Origin: Xestospongia muta
Taxonomy: Eukaryota > Porifera > Demospongiae > Haplosclerida > Petrosiidae
Direction of reading: 5' to 3'
NCBI GenBank assembly: GCA_963693285.1
Contig: OY848919.1
Coordinates: 682,001 to 746,000, forward strand
DNA: 64,000 bases
Shown: positions 12,489-22,789 of the stretch, piece after piece
How the letters are laid out: each line of letters begins with the position of its first letter
Numbering within the stretch: the stretch's first letter is position 1
The notes under the pieces: generated by a model
What the model was told of the DNA's origin: nothing
Seen by the model: the letters and a program-made list of their open reading frames with translations, nothing else
Databases searched by the model: none
Program-made: the position numbers and the translations under genes

Positions 12489-12536
12489 CTATAAATAGAA
12501 CATATCTATTTTTAGGGTCAGACGACTCACCACAAA
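12489..12536 (+). promoter_or_regulatory. TATA-like box and/or 3' splice acceptor upstream of HSP70
   Basis: TATAAATA begins at about 12491, and TATCTATTTTTAG ends at 12515, 21 bases before the ATG. The same arrangement of a TTTTTAG acceptor close to the start codon is seen in the HSP70 at 38410, so a UTR intron is the favoured reading; a core promoter is the alternative. Confidence 0.35.
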
Positions 12537-14225
12537 ATGTCTAGGTATAGAGGTCCAGCTATCGGTATTGATCTTGGAACAACTTACTCCTGCGTTGGAG
12601 TTTTCCAACATGGCAAGGTGGAGATCATTGCTAATGATCAGGGTAACCGAACAACTCCTAGTTATGTCGCGTTCACTGACACAGAACGACTTATTGGTGA
12701 CGCTGCTAAAAACCAAGTCGCCATGAACCCACACAATACTGTCTTTGATGCAAAGCGTTTGATAGGTCGACGATTTAACGACACAACAATTCAAGCAGAT
12801 CCCAAACACTGGCCTTTCCAAGTAGTTGAGACCGAAGGTCGACCAAAAATCCAAGTAGAACATAAAAGAGACACAAAAACCTTCTATCCTGAAGAAATTT
12901 CATCAATGGTGCTGACTAAAATGAAAGAAACAGCTGAAGCATACTTGGGCAAAACTATCAATGATGCTGTGATCACTGTACCTGCCTACTTCAATGACTC
13001 CCAACGTCAAGCAACAAAGGATGCTGGAACCATTGCTGGAATCAATGTCCTACGTATCATCAGTGAACCCATAGCAGCAGCCATTGCCTATGGTTTAGAC
13101 CAGAAAGTTGTGCATGAACGAAATGTACTTATTTTTGATCTAGGAGGAGGAAACTTTAATATATTAATACTAACAATTGAAGATGGAATCTTTGATGTTA
13201 AATCTACCTCTGGTGACACCCATCTTGGTGGTGAGGACTTTGATAATCGTATGGTGAACCACTTTATCCAGGAATTCAAGCGCAAGAACAAAAAGGACAT
13301 CAGCGGAAATGCCAGATCTGTCCGACGACTCCAAACAGCTTGTGAACATGCCAAGAGAACTCTGTCTTCAAGTGCTCAGGCTTCAATTGAAATTGATTCT
13401 CTCTTTGAGGGAATTGACTTCTACACTACTATCACTAGAGGTCGTTTTGAAACCCTATGTGATGATCTTTTCCAACGTACACTTGAGCATGTTGAGAAAG
13501 CTCTTCAAGATGCCAGGTTCAACAAAGGTCATATACATGATATTGTACTGGTAGGAGGATCTACTTGTATCCCCAAGATCCAAAAACTTTTACAAGATTT
13601 CTTTAATGGTAAAGAACCCAACAAATCCATCAACCCACATGAAGCTGTTGCCTATGGAGCAGCTGTCCAGGCTGCCATTTTGAGTGGTGATAAAAGTGAA
13701 GAAGTCCAAGATCTCTTACTTCTTGATGTTGCTCCTCTTTCTCTTGGTATTATCGCAATAGATGATGCTTTGTTGAGTAAAGAATACGAGATTGGAGAAA
13801 CAGACACGGCAGTTCTCATCAAGCGAAACTCCACTATTCCCAAGAAGGTGACTCAAACTTTCACTACTTACTCAGACAACCAGATTAGCGTGCTAATTCA
13901 GGTCTATGAGGGTGACCAAGCCACGACAAAAGACAACAATATTATGGGTAAGTTTGAATTGTCTGGTATCCCACCTGCTCCAAGAGGGATTCCTCAAATT
14001 GAAGTCACTTTTGACATTGATAGAAATAGTATTCTTAACGTGTCTGCTGTTGACAAAAGTACTGGCAAAAAAACAAAATTACTATCACTAACGACAAGGG
14101 GCGTCTCTCGGCTGAAGAGATTGAACATATGGTCAATGAAGCTAAACAATACAAAGCTGAAGATGATAAACAGAGAGAACGTATTTCTGCTAAGAATGGT
14201 CTTGAGAGCTATGCCTTTACTATGA
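12537..14225 (+). CDS. HSP70 with a frameshifted, truncated C-terminus
   Basis: Residues 1 to about 525 are a clear cytosolic-type HSP70: [55 protein letters not shown], then linker [13 protein letters not shown] and beta domain. The phosphate-2 loop is DLGGGNFN (201-208), again with Asn at the Thr204 and Asp206 equivalents. In the GKENK codons of the beta-domain end, one G appears deleted (seven A then C at about 14067-14074). The frame then leaves the family and stops at 14225. In the lost frame homology continues through the lid to about 14270 (KVSEED), where it runs into the promoter of the next gene. Either a pseudogene or a lid-less chaperone. A loop insertion ([19 protein letters not shown]) before residue 420 is also unusual. 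Confidence 0.75.
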   Translation: MSRYRGPAIGIDLGTTYSCVGVFQHGKVEIIANDQGNRTTPSYVAFTDTERLIGDAAKNQVAMNPHNTVFDAKRLIGRRFNDTTIQADPKHWPFQVVETEGRPKIQVEHKRDTKTFYPEEISSMVLTKMKETAEAYLGKTINDAVITVPAYFNDSQRQATKDAGTIAGINVLRIISEPIAAAIAYGLDQKVVHERNVLIFDLGGGNFNILILTIEDGIFDVKSTSGDTHLGGEDFDNRMVNHFIQEFKRKNKKDISGNARSVRRLQTACEHAKRTLSSSAQASIEIDSLFEGIDFYTTITRGRFETLCDDLFQRTLEHVEKALQDARFNKGHIHDIVLVGGSTCIPKIQKLLQDFFNGKEPNKSINPHEAVAYGAAVQAAILSGDKSEEVQDLLLLDVAPLSLGIIAIDDALLSKEYEIGETDTAVLIKRNSTIPKKVTQTFTTYSDNQISVLIQVYEGDQATTKDNNIMGKFELSGIPPAPRGIPQIEVTFDIDRNSILNVSAVDKSTGKKTKLLSLTTRGVSRLKRLNIWSMKLNNTKLKMINRENVFLLRMVLRAMPLL

Positions 14226-14275
14226 AGAGCACAATGGAAGATGATAAAGTCAAAGACAAAGTGAGTGAAGAAGAT

Positions 14276-14359
14276 AATATAATATAATAATTACCTTGAT
14301 GATTACAGTATAGCCCCTCCCACCTCGTAGTTGGTAGAGATAGCCTACACGAAACAAAC
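14276..14359 (+). promoter_or_regulatory. Promoter-proximal segment shared by the two divergent HSP70s
   Basis: The block GATGATTACAGTATAGCCCC and following bases upstream of the ATG at 14360 match the block upstream of the ATG at 6549 (about 6490-6548). In this copy it is fused straight onto the broken end of the preceding HSP70. Comparison with 6010-6470 indicates that about 450 bp, the rest of the preceding gene's lid and tail plus its 3' flank, were deleted between short AAGAAGAT-like matches. Its regulatory role is inferred from conservation only. Confidence 0.4.
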
Positions 14360-16187
14360 ATGGCCAAGCCCTTATATGCAATTGGTATTGATCTAGGGAC
14401 CAACAATTCCTGTGTAGCTGTTTTCCATGATGGTAAAGTGGAGATAATTCCAAATGATCAAGGCAACAACACAACTCCTAGTTATGTTGCATTTACTGAC
14501 ACAGAACGACTTATTGGTGATGCAGCAAAGAGCCGAATTGGTACAAACCCATACAATACCATATATGGTGTGAAACGGTTTATTGGTCGACAATTCAATG
14601 ATCCAGCTGTCCAATCAGATTTGAAACACTTTCCTTTTCAGATTGTCAATGTAAATAGTCGACCAAAGATCAAAGTTAGCTACAGAGGTGAGTGCAAGGT
14701 TTTTGATCCAAGTGAAATATTAGCAATGACACTTGTTAAGATGAAAGAGTCAGCTGAAGTATATCTTGGTATACCTGTTGTTGATGCAGTTATCACAGTT
14801 CCTTCACACTTCAACAAAGCACAATTTGAAGCAATCAAAGATGCTGGAACAATCTCTGGAATAAATATTCTTCGAATGATCTCTGAACCAACTGGATTTG
14901 GGTTTCTGAACAAGACACTTATGAGAAAACACAACACTCTCGTCTTTGATCTTGGTGGAGCAAACCTCAACGTTACTGTAACGACAATAGAAGATAATAT
15001 ATTTGAAGTTTTGTCCACTAATGGAGCTTCACATCTTGGTGGTGAGGACTTCAACAATCGTCTAATAAATTACTTTGTATATGAATTTGAATTCAAACAC
15101 AAATGGGACATTCGAGGAAATGCAAGGTCAATGCAGCGACTACGAACAGCTTGTGAACGTGCCAAGAGAACTCTATCTTCAAGTGTTCAGGCTTCAATTG
15201 AAATTGATTCTCTCTTTGAGGGAATTGACTTCTACACTACTATCACTAGAGCTCGTTTTGAAGAGCTCTGTGATGATCTTTTTCAATGTTGCCTAGAATA
15301 TGTTAAGAGAGCTCTCAGAGACGCCAGGTTCGACAAAGGTCAAATACATGATATTGTACTGGTAGGAGGATCCACTCGTATCCCAAAGATCCAAAAACTC
15401 TTAAAAGATTTCTTTAATGGTAAAGAACTCAACAAATCCATCAACCCAGATGAAGCTGTTGCCTATGGAGCAGCTGTCCAGGCTGCCATTTTGAGTGCAC
15501 GATATGTTACTATGTCTAAGCCCACCACAGGTCCAGCTATCGGTATTGATCTTGGAACAACTTACTCCTGCGTCGGAGTTTTCCAACATGGCAAGGTGGA
15601 AATCATTGCTAATGATCAGGGTAACCGAACAACTCCTAGTTATGTCGCGTTCACTGACACAGAACGACTTATTGGTGATGCTGCTAAAAACCAAGTCGCC
15701 ATGAACCCACACAACACTGTCTTTGATGCAAAGCGTTTGATAGGTCGACGATTTAACGACACGACAGTTCAAGCAGATCGCAAACATTGGCCTTTTCAAG
15801 TAGTTGAGACCGAAGGTCGACCAAAAATCCAAGTAGAACATAAGGGAGACACAAAAACCTTCTATCCTGAAGAAATTTCATCAATGGTGCTGACTAAAAT
15901 GAAAGAAACAGCTGAAGCATACTTGGGAAAAACTATCAATGATGCTGTGATCACTGTACCCGCCTACTTCAATGACTCCCAACGTCAAGCAACCAAGGAT
16001 GCTGGAGGTATTGCTGCAATCAATGTCCTACGTATCATCAATGAGCCCACAGCAGCAGCCATTGCCTATGGTTTAGACAAGGAAGTTGGAACTGAACGAT
16101 ATGTACTCATTTTTGATCTCGGAGGTGGTACCTTTGACGTATCTGTTCTAACAATTGAAGATGGAATCTTTGAGGTTAAATCTACCT

Positions 16188-16218
<31 letters not shown>

Positions 16219-17368
16219 TGATAATCGTATGGTGAACCACTTTATCCAGGAATTCAAGCGCAAGAACAAAAAGGACATCAGCGGAAATGCTAGATCTGTC
16301 CGACGACTCCGAACAGCTTGTGAACGTGCCAAGAGAACTCTCTCTTCAAGTGCCCAGGCTTCAATTGAAATTGATTCTCTCTTTGAGGGAGTTGACTTCT
16401 ACACTACTATCACTAGAGCTCGTTTTGAAGAACTCTGTGCTGATCTTTTCCAAGTTACACTTAAACATGTTGAGAAAGCTCTCAGAGACGCCAAATTTGA
16501 CAAAGGTCAAATACATGATATTGTACTAGTAGGAGGATCCACTCGTATCCCAAAGATCCAAAAACTCTTACAAGATTTCTTTAATGGTAAAGAACTCAAT
16601 AAATCCATTAATCCAGATGAAGCTGTTGCTTATGGAGCAGCTGTCCAGGCTGGCATTTTGAAGGACTATAAAAGTGAAAAAGTCCAAGATTTCTTACTTC
16701 TTGACGTCACTCCTCTTTCACTTGGAATTCATTCAAAACATGGTGTGATGACCCCTCTTATTACACGTAACTCTACAATACCAAAAAAGGAATCACATGT
16801 CATATCCACTACCTATGATAACCAGACATCAATGACCATTACTGTATATGAAGGAGAGAACCTCATGACAAGAGACAACAATGTATTGGGTAGTTTAGAA
16901 TTAACAGGTATTCCACCAGCTCCTGAAGGTGTACCTCAAATAACAGTGACTTTAGAAATCGATACAAATAGTGTTCTCAATGTGTATGCTGTTGAAAGAA
17001 GTAGTGGCAAAGAGAGCAAAACAACTATTACTAATGACAAAGTCAGACTCACTGCAGAGGAACTAGATCGAATGATTTGTGATGCTAAAAAGTACAAAGA
17101 AGATGATTTGAAGGAGAAAGAACGTGTTACTGCTATGAATGACTTAGAGAGCTATGCTATATCTATGAAGAGTGTCATAGAAGAAGGCAAAATGAGAAAC
17201 AATGAAGAAGCTCGAAAGAAAGCTTTAAGAAAATGTACTGAGATTATTAATTGGCTCGATGAGAACTGGAATGCTAAGATAGAAGTGTTTGAACATCGCA
17301 AAAAAGAGATAGAGAAAGTCTGTGCACCTCTTCTTCTTTACAATGAAGAACCTGATGGATTAGACTAG
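14360..17368 (+). CDS. Double-NBD HSP70 fusion (NBD-NBD-SBD, 1002 aa)
   Basis: One open frame of 1002 codons. Residues 1 to about 380 are a divergent nucleotide-binding domain almost identical to the HSP70 at 6549. It has the DLGGANLN loop and a four-residue deletion that turns [11 protein letters not shown] into SEPTGFG. Without any linker or substrate domain it passes in frame, through SARYVT, to a second Met at residue 385 (15512). There a complete 618-residue HSP70 begins ([20 protein letters not shown], canonical DLGGGTFD loop, [12 protein letters not shown]). The SBD is of the divergent type and ends NEEPDGLD without EEVD. The likely origin is unequal recombination or deletion between tandem genes; transcription of the fusion is unproven. 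An internal start at 15512 would give a normal-length HSP70, so two products are possible. Confidence 0.85.
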
Positions 17369-17812
17369 AACACAATATTATTGTATGAGTGATATTTTTA
17401 TATTAGAATGTATTATTAAAATGTTGAAATAATATTAAATTATCTAATATAACATCTAATCATAGAATGTACATACAGAGTCACATGACAGTCATATGAC
17501 AGTTCCTGCTTCATCTCTATGCTATCATGTACATATACATCAACTTTACAGAAAACTAAATGGATGAAGAATAGTTGGACACACGATAAATGGAATGGAT
17601 ACATAGTTCTTTATTATAATGTCATTAAAAGTTATTAAAATATAGTTCTGTAATCAATTAAAAGACAGGGTCATGTGATTATCATGTGACAACCATATTG
17701 CTGAGTGATAGCTATAGTATACTGATGTTTTCATTGACTACTTCTGGCAATATCAGGTGACTGTCATGTGACAAGAAAGAGATGTTAAACACTCAGCAGT
17801 CATGTCATCATG
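17369..17812. repeat. Duplicated 3' flank of divergent HSP70
   Basis: This stretch aligns with 8400 to about 8870 (same AACACAATATTATTGT start, same GATGTTTTCATTGACTAC block). It ends where a new HSP70 fragment begins, marking the edge of the tandem unit. Confidence 0.7.
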
Positions 17813-17814
17813 TT

Positions 17815-17982
17815 ACAGACAAAGTGAGTGAAGAAAATCGCCAGACAGTTATCAACAAATGCAAGGAGGCCTTTGACTGGTTAGACAAGAATGAAAGTGC
17901 CTAGAAAGAAGAGTTTGAACACGAGCAGAAAGAATTGGAAAAAGTCTGTATGCCCATTGTCACTAAACTCTACAATATGTAA
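17815..17982 (+). pseudogene. HSP70 lid fragment with in-frame stop
   Basis: Reads DKVSEENRQTVINKCKEA, then a stop after WLDKNESA, then [20 protein letters not shown] and a stop. It corresponds to the end of the canonical lid seen at 6004-6160. It abuts the duplicated flank, so it is the remnant of another copy of the 5' gene in the tandem unit. Confidence 0.75.
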
Positions 17983-18129
17983 TTTTATTCAGTCTTTATT
18001 TCTATTGTTTCTATCCCTTTTAATATTTGCTAAAGTGTTAAAATTTAAACAACACTACTCTCCCTTTCATAACTTGCAGTAAGTAGCCCTTCCCAACTTC
18101 TGCTACTGGGTGGAGCTAGCATACAAGAA

Positions 18130-18270
18130 AAGACTGCTAATTCCTGCATAGCAGTTTGTTCCTAATGATCATAGTAACAATACAATTAGTTATGTTGCAT
18201 TGACTGGCACAGAACAACTTATTGGTACAAAATGGTTTATTGCTCAACAATTCCAATGATCCAGCTAGCT
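18130..18270 (+). pseudogene. Decayed HSP70 N-terminal remnant (divergent type)
   Basis: Short stretches match the divergent HSP70 N-terminus in scattered frames: N-S-C-x-A-V, P-N-D, N-N-T-x-S-Y-V-A, T-G-T-E-Q-L-I-G, and then KWFIAQQF-like sequence reaching the P-A-S site. Internal deletions and frameshifts make it non-functional. Confidence 0.55.
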
Positions 18271-18416
18271 TTTATTAACATGTGATCTATATTTTAACAT
18301 TGACAATCAGTCTTAATTTTATACCAAAATGAAAAACTGGATACTGGTACTTACATGTCCTCTAGTAATGGTAAAGCTGTTGTAATTGTTCTTATCACAC
18401 TGTGTTTTCTTCATAG

Positions 18417-18745
18417 ATATGTATGCAAATATCAAACTTGATAGCCATCTTATGAAGCAAATTCCAGAGATAAAACTTCCAGCTCCTATTTGTTCATCTA
18501 GTGGTCAAAAGAAGTCCAGCTTTGACCAGTTAGAAGTAATAAGTACAGACAGTTAAACAAGTCATTACAGTCATGTCATTGTTTAGGAAGGAGACATCTT
18601 TCTATGGAAAAGAGAAAGGCTTTCCAAGAATGAATCATCTAGAAGATACATTTATGGAACCCTCTCAAAAGACATTTTTCAAAAAGGCCAACTCAGTGGT
18701 AAAAGACAAAAGAAATCTAACAGAAAATACTGGGAGTTTCATTGA
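18417..18745 (+). CDS. Unrecognised two-exon coding fragment
   Basis: Exon 18417-18535 (after TTCATAG) and exon 18587-18745 (after GTTTAG) join in phase, with donor GTAATA, to give roughly 90 residues from a Met at 18419. The second exon is rich in Lys, Arg and Ser (GDIFLWKRERLSKN...). I recognise no domain. It may be a real small gene, the 3' end of a larger one, or a remnant between HSP70 fragments. Confidence 0.3.
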
Positions 18746-19037
18746 CACATTGACTTGACACTTACTTTCGATATAGTTGTGTTGTGTTCACATTTCAGAC
18801 TGATTCTGTTTATTATTAACCAGTGATATATATTATATATAATTTCACATTCAGAAACATTTTAGAGGATATTCCAATACATCATTTCAGATAATGTTTA
18901 TATATATTGGTGTACATAAAAGTAGATGACAGCCATATATGAATCAGAATATGTTCAGATCACATGCATCCATATATTTCTCAGCCATGCATACAGAAAC
19001 AATTCAGAATACTTTCGGGATACTAGATAAAGTAGTG

Positions 19038-19185
19038 GCTGTCCAATCAGATTTGAAACACTTTCAACAAAAGATGCTGGAATCAGGAACCATTGCTAGA
19101 ATCAACGTTCCACATATCATCAGTGATCCCACAGCAGCAGCCATTGCCTATGGTCTCAACAAGAAAGTTGTACATGAACGATGTT
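19038..19185 (+). pseudogene. HSP70 NBD remnant, patchwork of two types
   Basis: The frame contains VQSDLKHF from the divergent HSP70 type, followed after a deletion by SGTIARINVPHIISDPTAAA and IAYGLNKKVVHER from the canonical type. The Glu of the NEPTAAA motif is Asp. The frame then leaves the family. Confidence 0.7.
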
Positions 19186-20049
19186 GGATTGTCCTAAATA
19201 TGGGATATGTAGAATGGTCTACAAATGAGAGACATATTTATAATAATTATATTATTTCTATTATATTTTTAGATGTCTTTAATAATGTGGACAGGAGGAT
19301 TGGAGCTGTGTATCATTATAGGTAAGGACATACTTGTAACATGTGATATGTTCATGTTCCTATTGTGTCATCACATTATGTAACTAGTTATTGGTTGCCA
19401 TGGTTACCTTGGAAGCGGTAAAGCATGCAGAACAGCTCTCTGATATGACGGGTAGAGGGGTTTGTTTAGCAAACAAATTACTTTTCAATGTAGAATGTTG
19501 ACATTACGTTGTAAAAATAACACAATAACTTTTGTCTGTATTGTCACATACTGTTGTTTTATTAGACACAAAATGTGAACCACTTTACTATTTTCCATAC
19601 TTAATTTTTAGACTTCATCACATATAGAGGGCGGGGCACAATGACAATCTCTAATCTGATTGAGACTTAGAATTCCTATGTCTTGTACAAACACTTTTAT
19701 TAATTGTCACCACACCCTTTTTCATTAGAATGGGTGTGGTCTATAACACTAGTACTAAATTGCAGTGGATTCAAAAAGGCTGTCACAATGAACCTATTAT
19801 ATTATATTCATCACCTTACTAGGCTATAAATAATGTATCATTAATTTTTGTCATAAAATAAAAATCAGTAGAAATACTGCCCGAGAGACAATAGACTTAA
19901 CTAAAGAGCAATCTATGCTAACAAGGTCCTAGTGGAGTCTCATAATATATAATATAGTCTTTAACAATGGTTAGTAAGCTCAGTGGAAGTTTTAGCATCA
20001 ATTAATTTCAGAATCACTTATGATATAATTTAGTTTGTACTTACAGTGA
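19186..20049. other. Intergenic, no feature supported
   Basis: AT-rich sequence without convincing exons; a short imperfect hairpin (CCACACCC...GGGTGTGG) lies near 19710-19742. Confidence 0.4.
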
Positions 20050-20449
20050 AGGGTGAAGATGTTCCAACAATACTATGACTCTTCCTCCTTGCTCTCATCA
20101 TTGGCCTCAGTTCTTCTGAGAGAACAATGTTGTATAAAGTAAATTTCTAGTTCTTACTTGTTCCTCCAGCTCTACTTGAAAATAGACCAGTTCCAGTAGC
20201 CCCACCTATTGGACTACCAACTTGAGATATAAAGAGTTCGTCAGTTTCTGAAGAGTGCATACAATTACATAAGTAGTCCTCATATCTTAGTTCCTATAAA
20301 TTATAATCTATTATCATATCTTATCTATCTGTCCATTTATCTATCAATCCATCCATTCATTTATCTTACCTCTAAACTTTTATTTTCATATCAGGGTTTC
20401 TTTCAGGTTTTTGGCCATGGGGAGGCAAAATGCAATATAATGGGAGAGT

Positions 20450-20472
20450 GGGGGGGGGGGGGGGGAGGGGGG
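20450..20472 (+). repeat. G-run, possible G-quadruplex
   Basis: Sixteen consecutive G, one A, then six G. A second G-rich block (GGGGGGAGGGGAGGGG) lies at about 20986-21001. Either could form a quadruplex and either is prone to sequencing error. Confidence 0.6.
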
Positions 20473-20680
20473 CAAAGCAATATCTGTGTGCTTTGGATGT
20501 GATGTTTGACTTTTTGCATTTGATTAGACATATTTTGGTGGAATCTGGTACTGTTTTCACACAAATATGTTTACATCTGCCAGGTATAAATTATGCTTAT
20601 ATCCTATGTTCTTGAGCAATCTTTTATGTAATTTCCTGATTTTGGAGAAATTAATTTGTACTTTGGTATGTGTACAGTAT

Positions 20681-20804
20681 TAATACAAGTTATGACCTAA
20701 CTGTCAATGTACTATGCAAGTGTCAATGATCTGTACAAGCACATTATTGACACCTACATAGTACACCGACTGACTGACAGTTAAGTCACATCTTGACTGG
20801 TATT
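20681..20804. mobile_element. Imperfect foldback (hairpin) element
   Basis: The left arm (TAATACAAGT, TAACTGTCA, GTACTATG, GTGTCAAT in order) is mirrored by the reverse complement of the right arm (ATTGACAC, CATAGTAC, TGACAGTTA, TGGTATTA), leaving a short central loop. This resembles a miniature inverted-repeat element; no coding capacity. Confidence 0.5.
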
Positions 20805-22402
20805 AAAAGTTATAGCTTACTTACATATGCACTTATAGCTAAACATATTGGACTAGAAAACCTAGAAGAATTGTTGTATAGAATGTATTTTATCTATTGT
20901 TATCATTTATTGATAATTTGTGCCATTAAAGCTTTTATAAACACTTGAATTGATTCACATGTAAAACAAAATTCTCAGCATTCCAAGGGGGGAGGGGAGG
21001 GGCACATAGTGGACAACAGTAATGAAGGAAGCAAGAGATATAACAATTGAAAATTAATGTGGTAAGGGTTGGTAAACAATTTAATTAAAAATGGATATCC
21101 TAATATATTTAAGTATAAAGACACATGTCCCAATGTCTACATAATATATATATATGTAAGGTATGTGAACATTATAGATAAGATTTATCATTTACATTAA
21201 TTAATTCAATTTAACAATATGTGGAAAGTTATCTCACAACATCATATGATGAAGATGATTTTGAGGTAGACACTGTTTATTACATGTTAACATTATTTAC
21301 AAAAATAGCTGACAACTTACAAAAAATGGATCCTTACAATAAGGTATCTTGTCCATGAAATAAGTACGCTGGACAATACATTAATACATTGTCTGTTAAT
21401 ACCAGCTGTTCAGTACCAGAAGTGCATATGGAAAATGTTCCACCTGATGACATGGAAACCATTAAAACTAATATCAACTCAGGTACACTGTAAACCACAT
21501 TAGTACTGAATCATTCCACTTTCAATCTTTGTTAACTTTATAAAGGCTGTAATGGAGACAATGATGTTAATTATATTGTAGATTGTAAACATATTGTTCT
21601 CTAAATTCTGATCACTGGTCAATAATTAATTATTGAGTTAGATGAATTTAACCACAAGATAAAATAGTAATAAAATCTTTTAATAACTATTAATAACCAA
21701 CTAACACTGACCTTTCATATTAGTTGATAATAGAACCTAGCCACACCTCTTCTCTCATCAAAGTACTCACACTCTTGAGAAGTACTGAAATACTCACAAC
21801 TATAGCTCATGTGTGTATCAGTAGTAGCTGTATAAGTGCTCTCTGATCATAGCACATATATTTTTAAAGAGTACCTCTAGCTAGACCACTTGAGCTAGCT
21901 CTTGACTCCACCCCCTAAATTACTTCCAAACAGTCCAGTTCCTTGTTGACTCTATGGGGTTGATCAAACATGCCAGCACCACCTCCAAACCACTCCCACC
22001 TAAACCTCCTGTTGTACCTAACATACCACTATGCTGACTTGTAAATAAACCAGTCCCTAAAAATAGATGGATAGATAAAATGGACACATGGTTAGAAAAT
22101 GGATGAATAAATAAATTACAAGACATTACATTATGTAAAATTAACAGGAGAGGTCCCTACCTGTTGAAGACATTCCACTTGAGAACATGTCAGTATTATT
22201 ATCGATACCAGTTCTAACTCCACCTCCTCTCTCATGACTCCACCTCTGAGTTCAAGATTACCAGGAACTGCCCACTAAAAAGACTGCCCCATCCAATCCG
22301 GCAATCCCTCCTCCTCCTCCTGCATAAATTTAAAAATTATTAAAGCAATGTATTTGGGGTTAAAATATAGGGCATTCAAACTTAGTTCCGTATGCTTTCA
22401 AG

Positions 22403-22434
<32 letters not shown>

Positions 22435-22789
22435 GTATATAGTATAGAATATTACTAGGTAGTCAACAGATAACTTACCAACTCCTTGGAACATTGGTGA
22501 AGGACAAAGAATAGATCAGGAAGGATAACAATTCATAAATACCTTGTTTTTGCAAAAATTTATAGTTTTCTGCAAAGAAGGAGATATTAATCTTATTGTT
22601 AACAAGCCCCTCCTCAATACTGCAAGTAAAAAGACAGTTTTCTGTAAAGTCAACGAACACTAGTTATAAATACCTTGCCACTAGGAAAATTGAACTGGCC
22701 ATGACAATAGAAGGTGTGGCTAACGTGTATTTGAAGTAACTCCTATTGATGTGACATTGTCATAAATATTGGAGAGTTACACTGTAACA

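Larger units (their letters stand above)
20050..22320 (-). pseudogene. Remnant of a Gly-rich GLF-repeat (nucleoporin-like) gene
   Basis: On the minus strand several exon-like pieces encode Gly-rich repeats: RTGIDNNTDMFSSGMSSTG (about 22220-22160), GTGLFTSQHSGMLGTTGGLG (about 22060-21990) and SPIGGATGTGLFSSRAGGT (about 20220-20165). A serine/arginine-rich piece with a donor follows at about 20110-20045. The GLF[ST] spacing recalls FG nucleoporins such as NUP58/NUP54, but that is a weak match. A one-base loss shifts GGSG-FGGGAGMFDQ out of frame at about 21990, and stops interrupt other pieces. Exon limits are uncertain. Confidence 0.35.
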
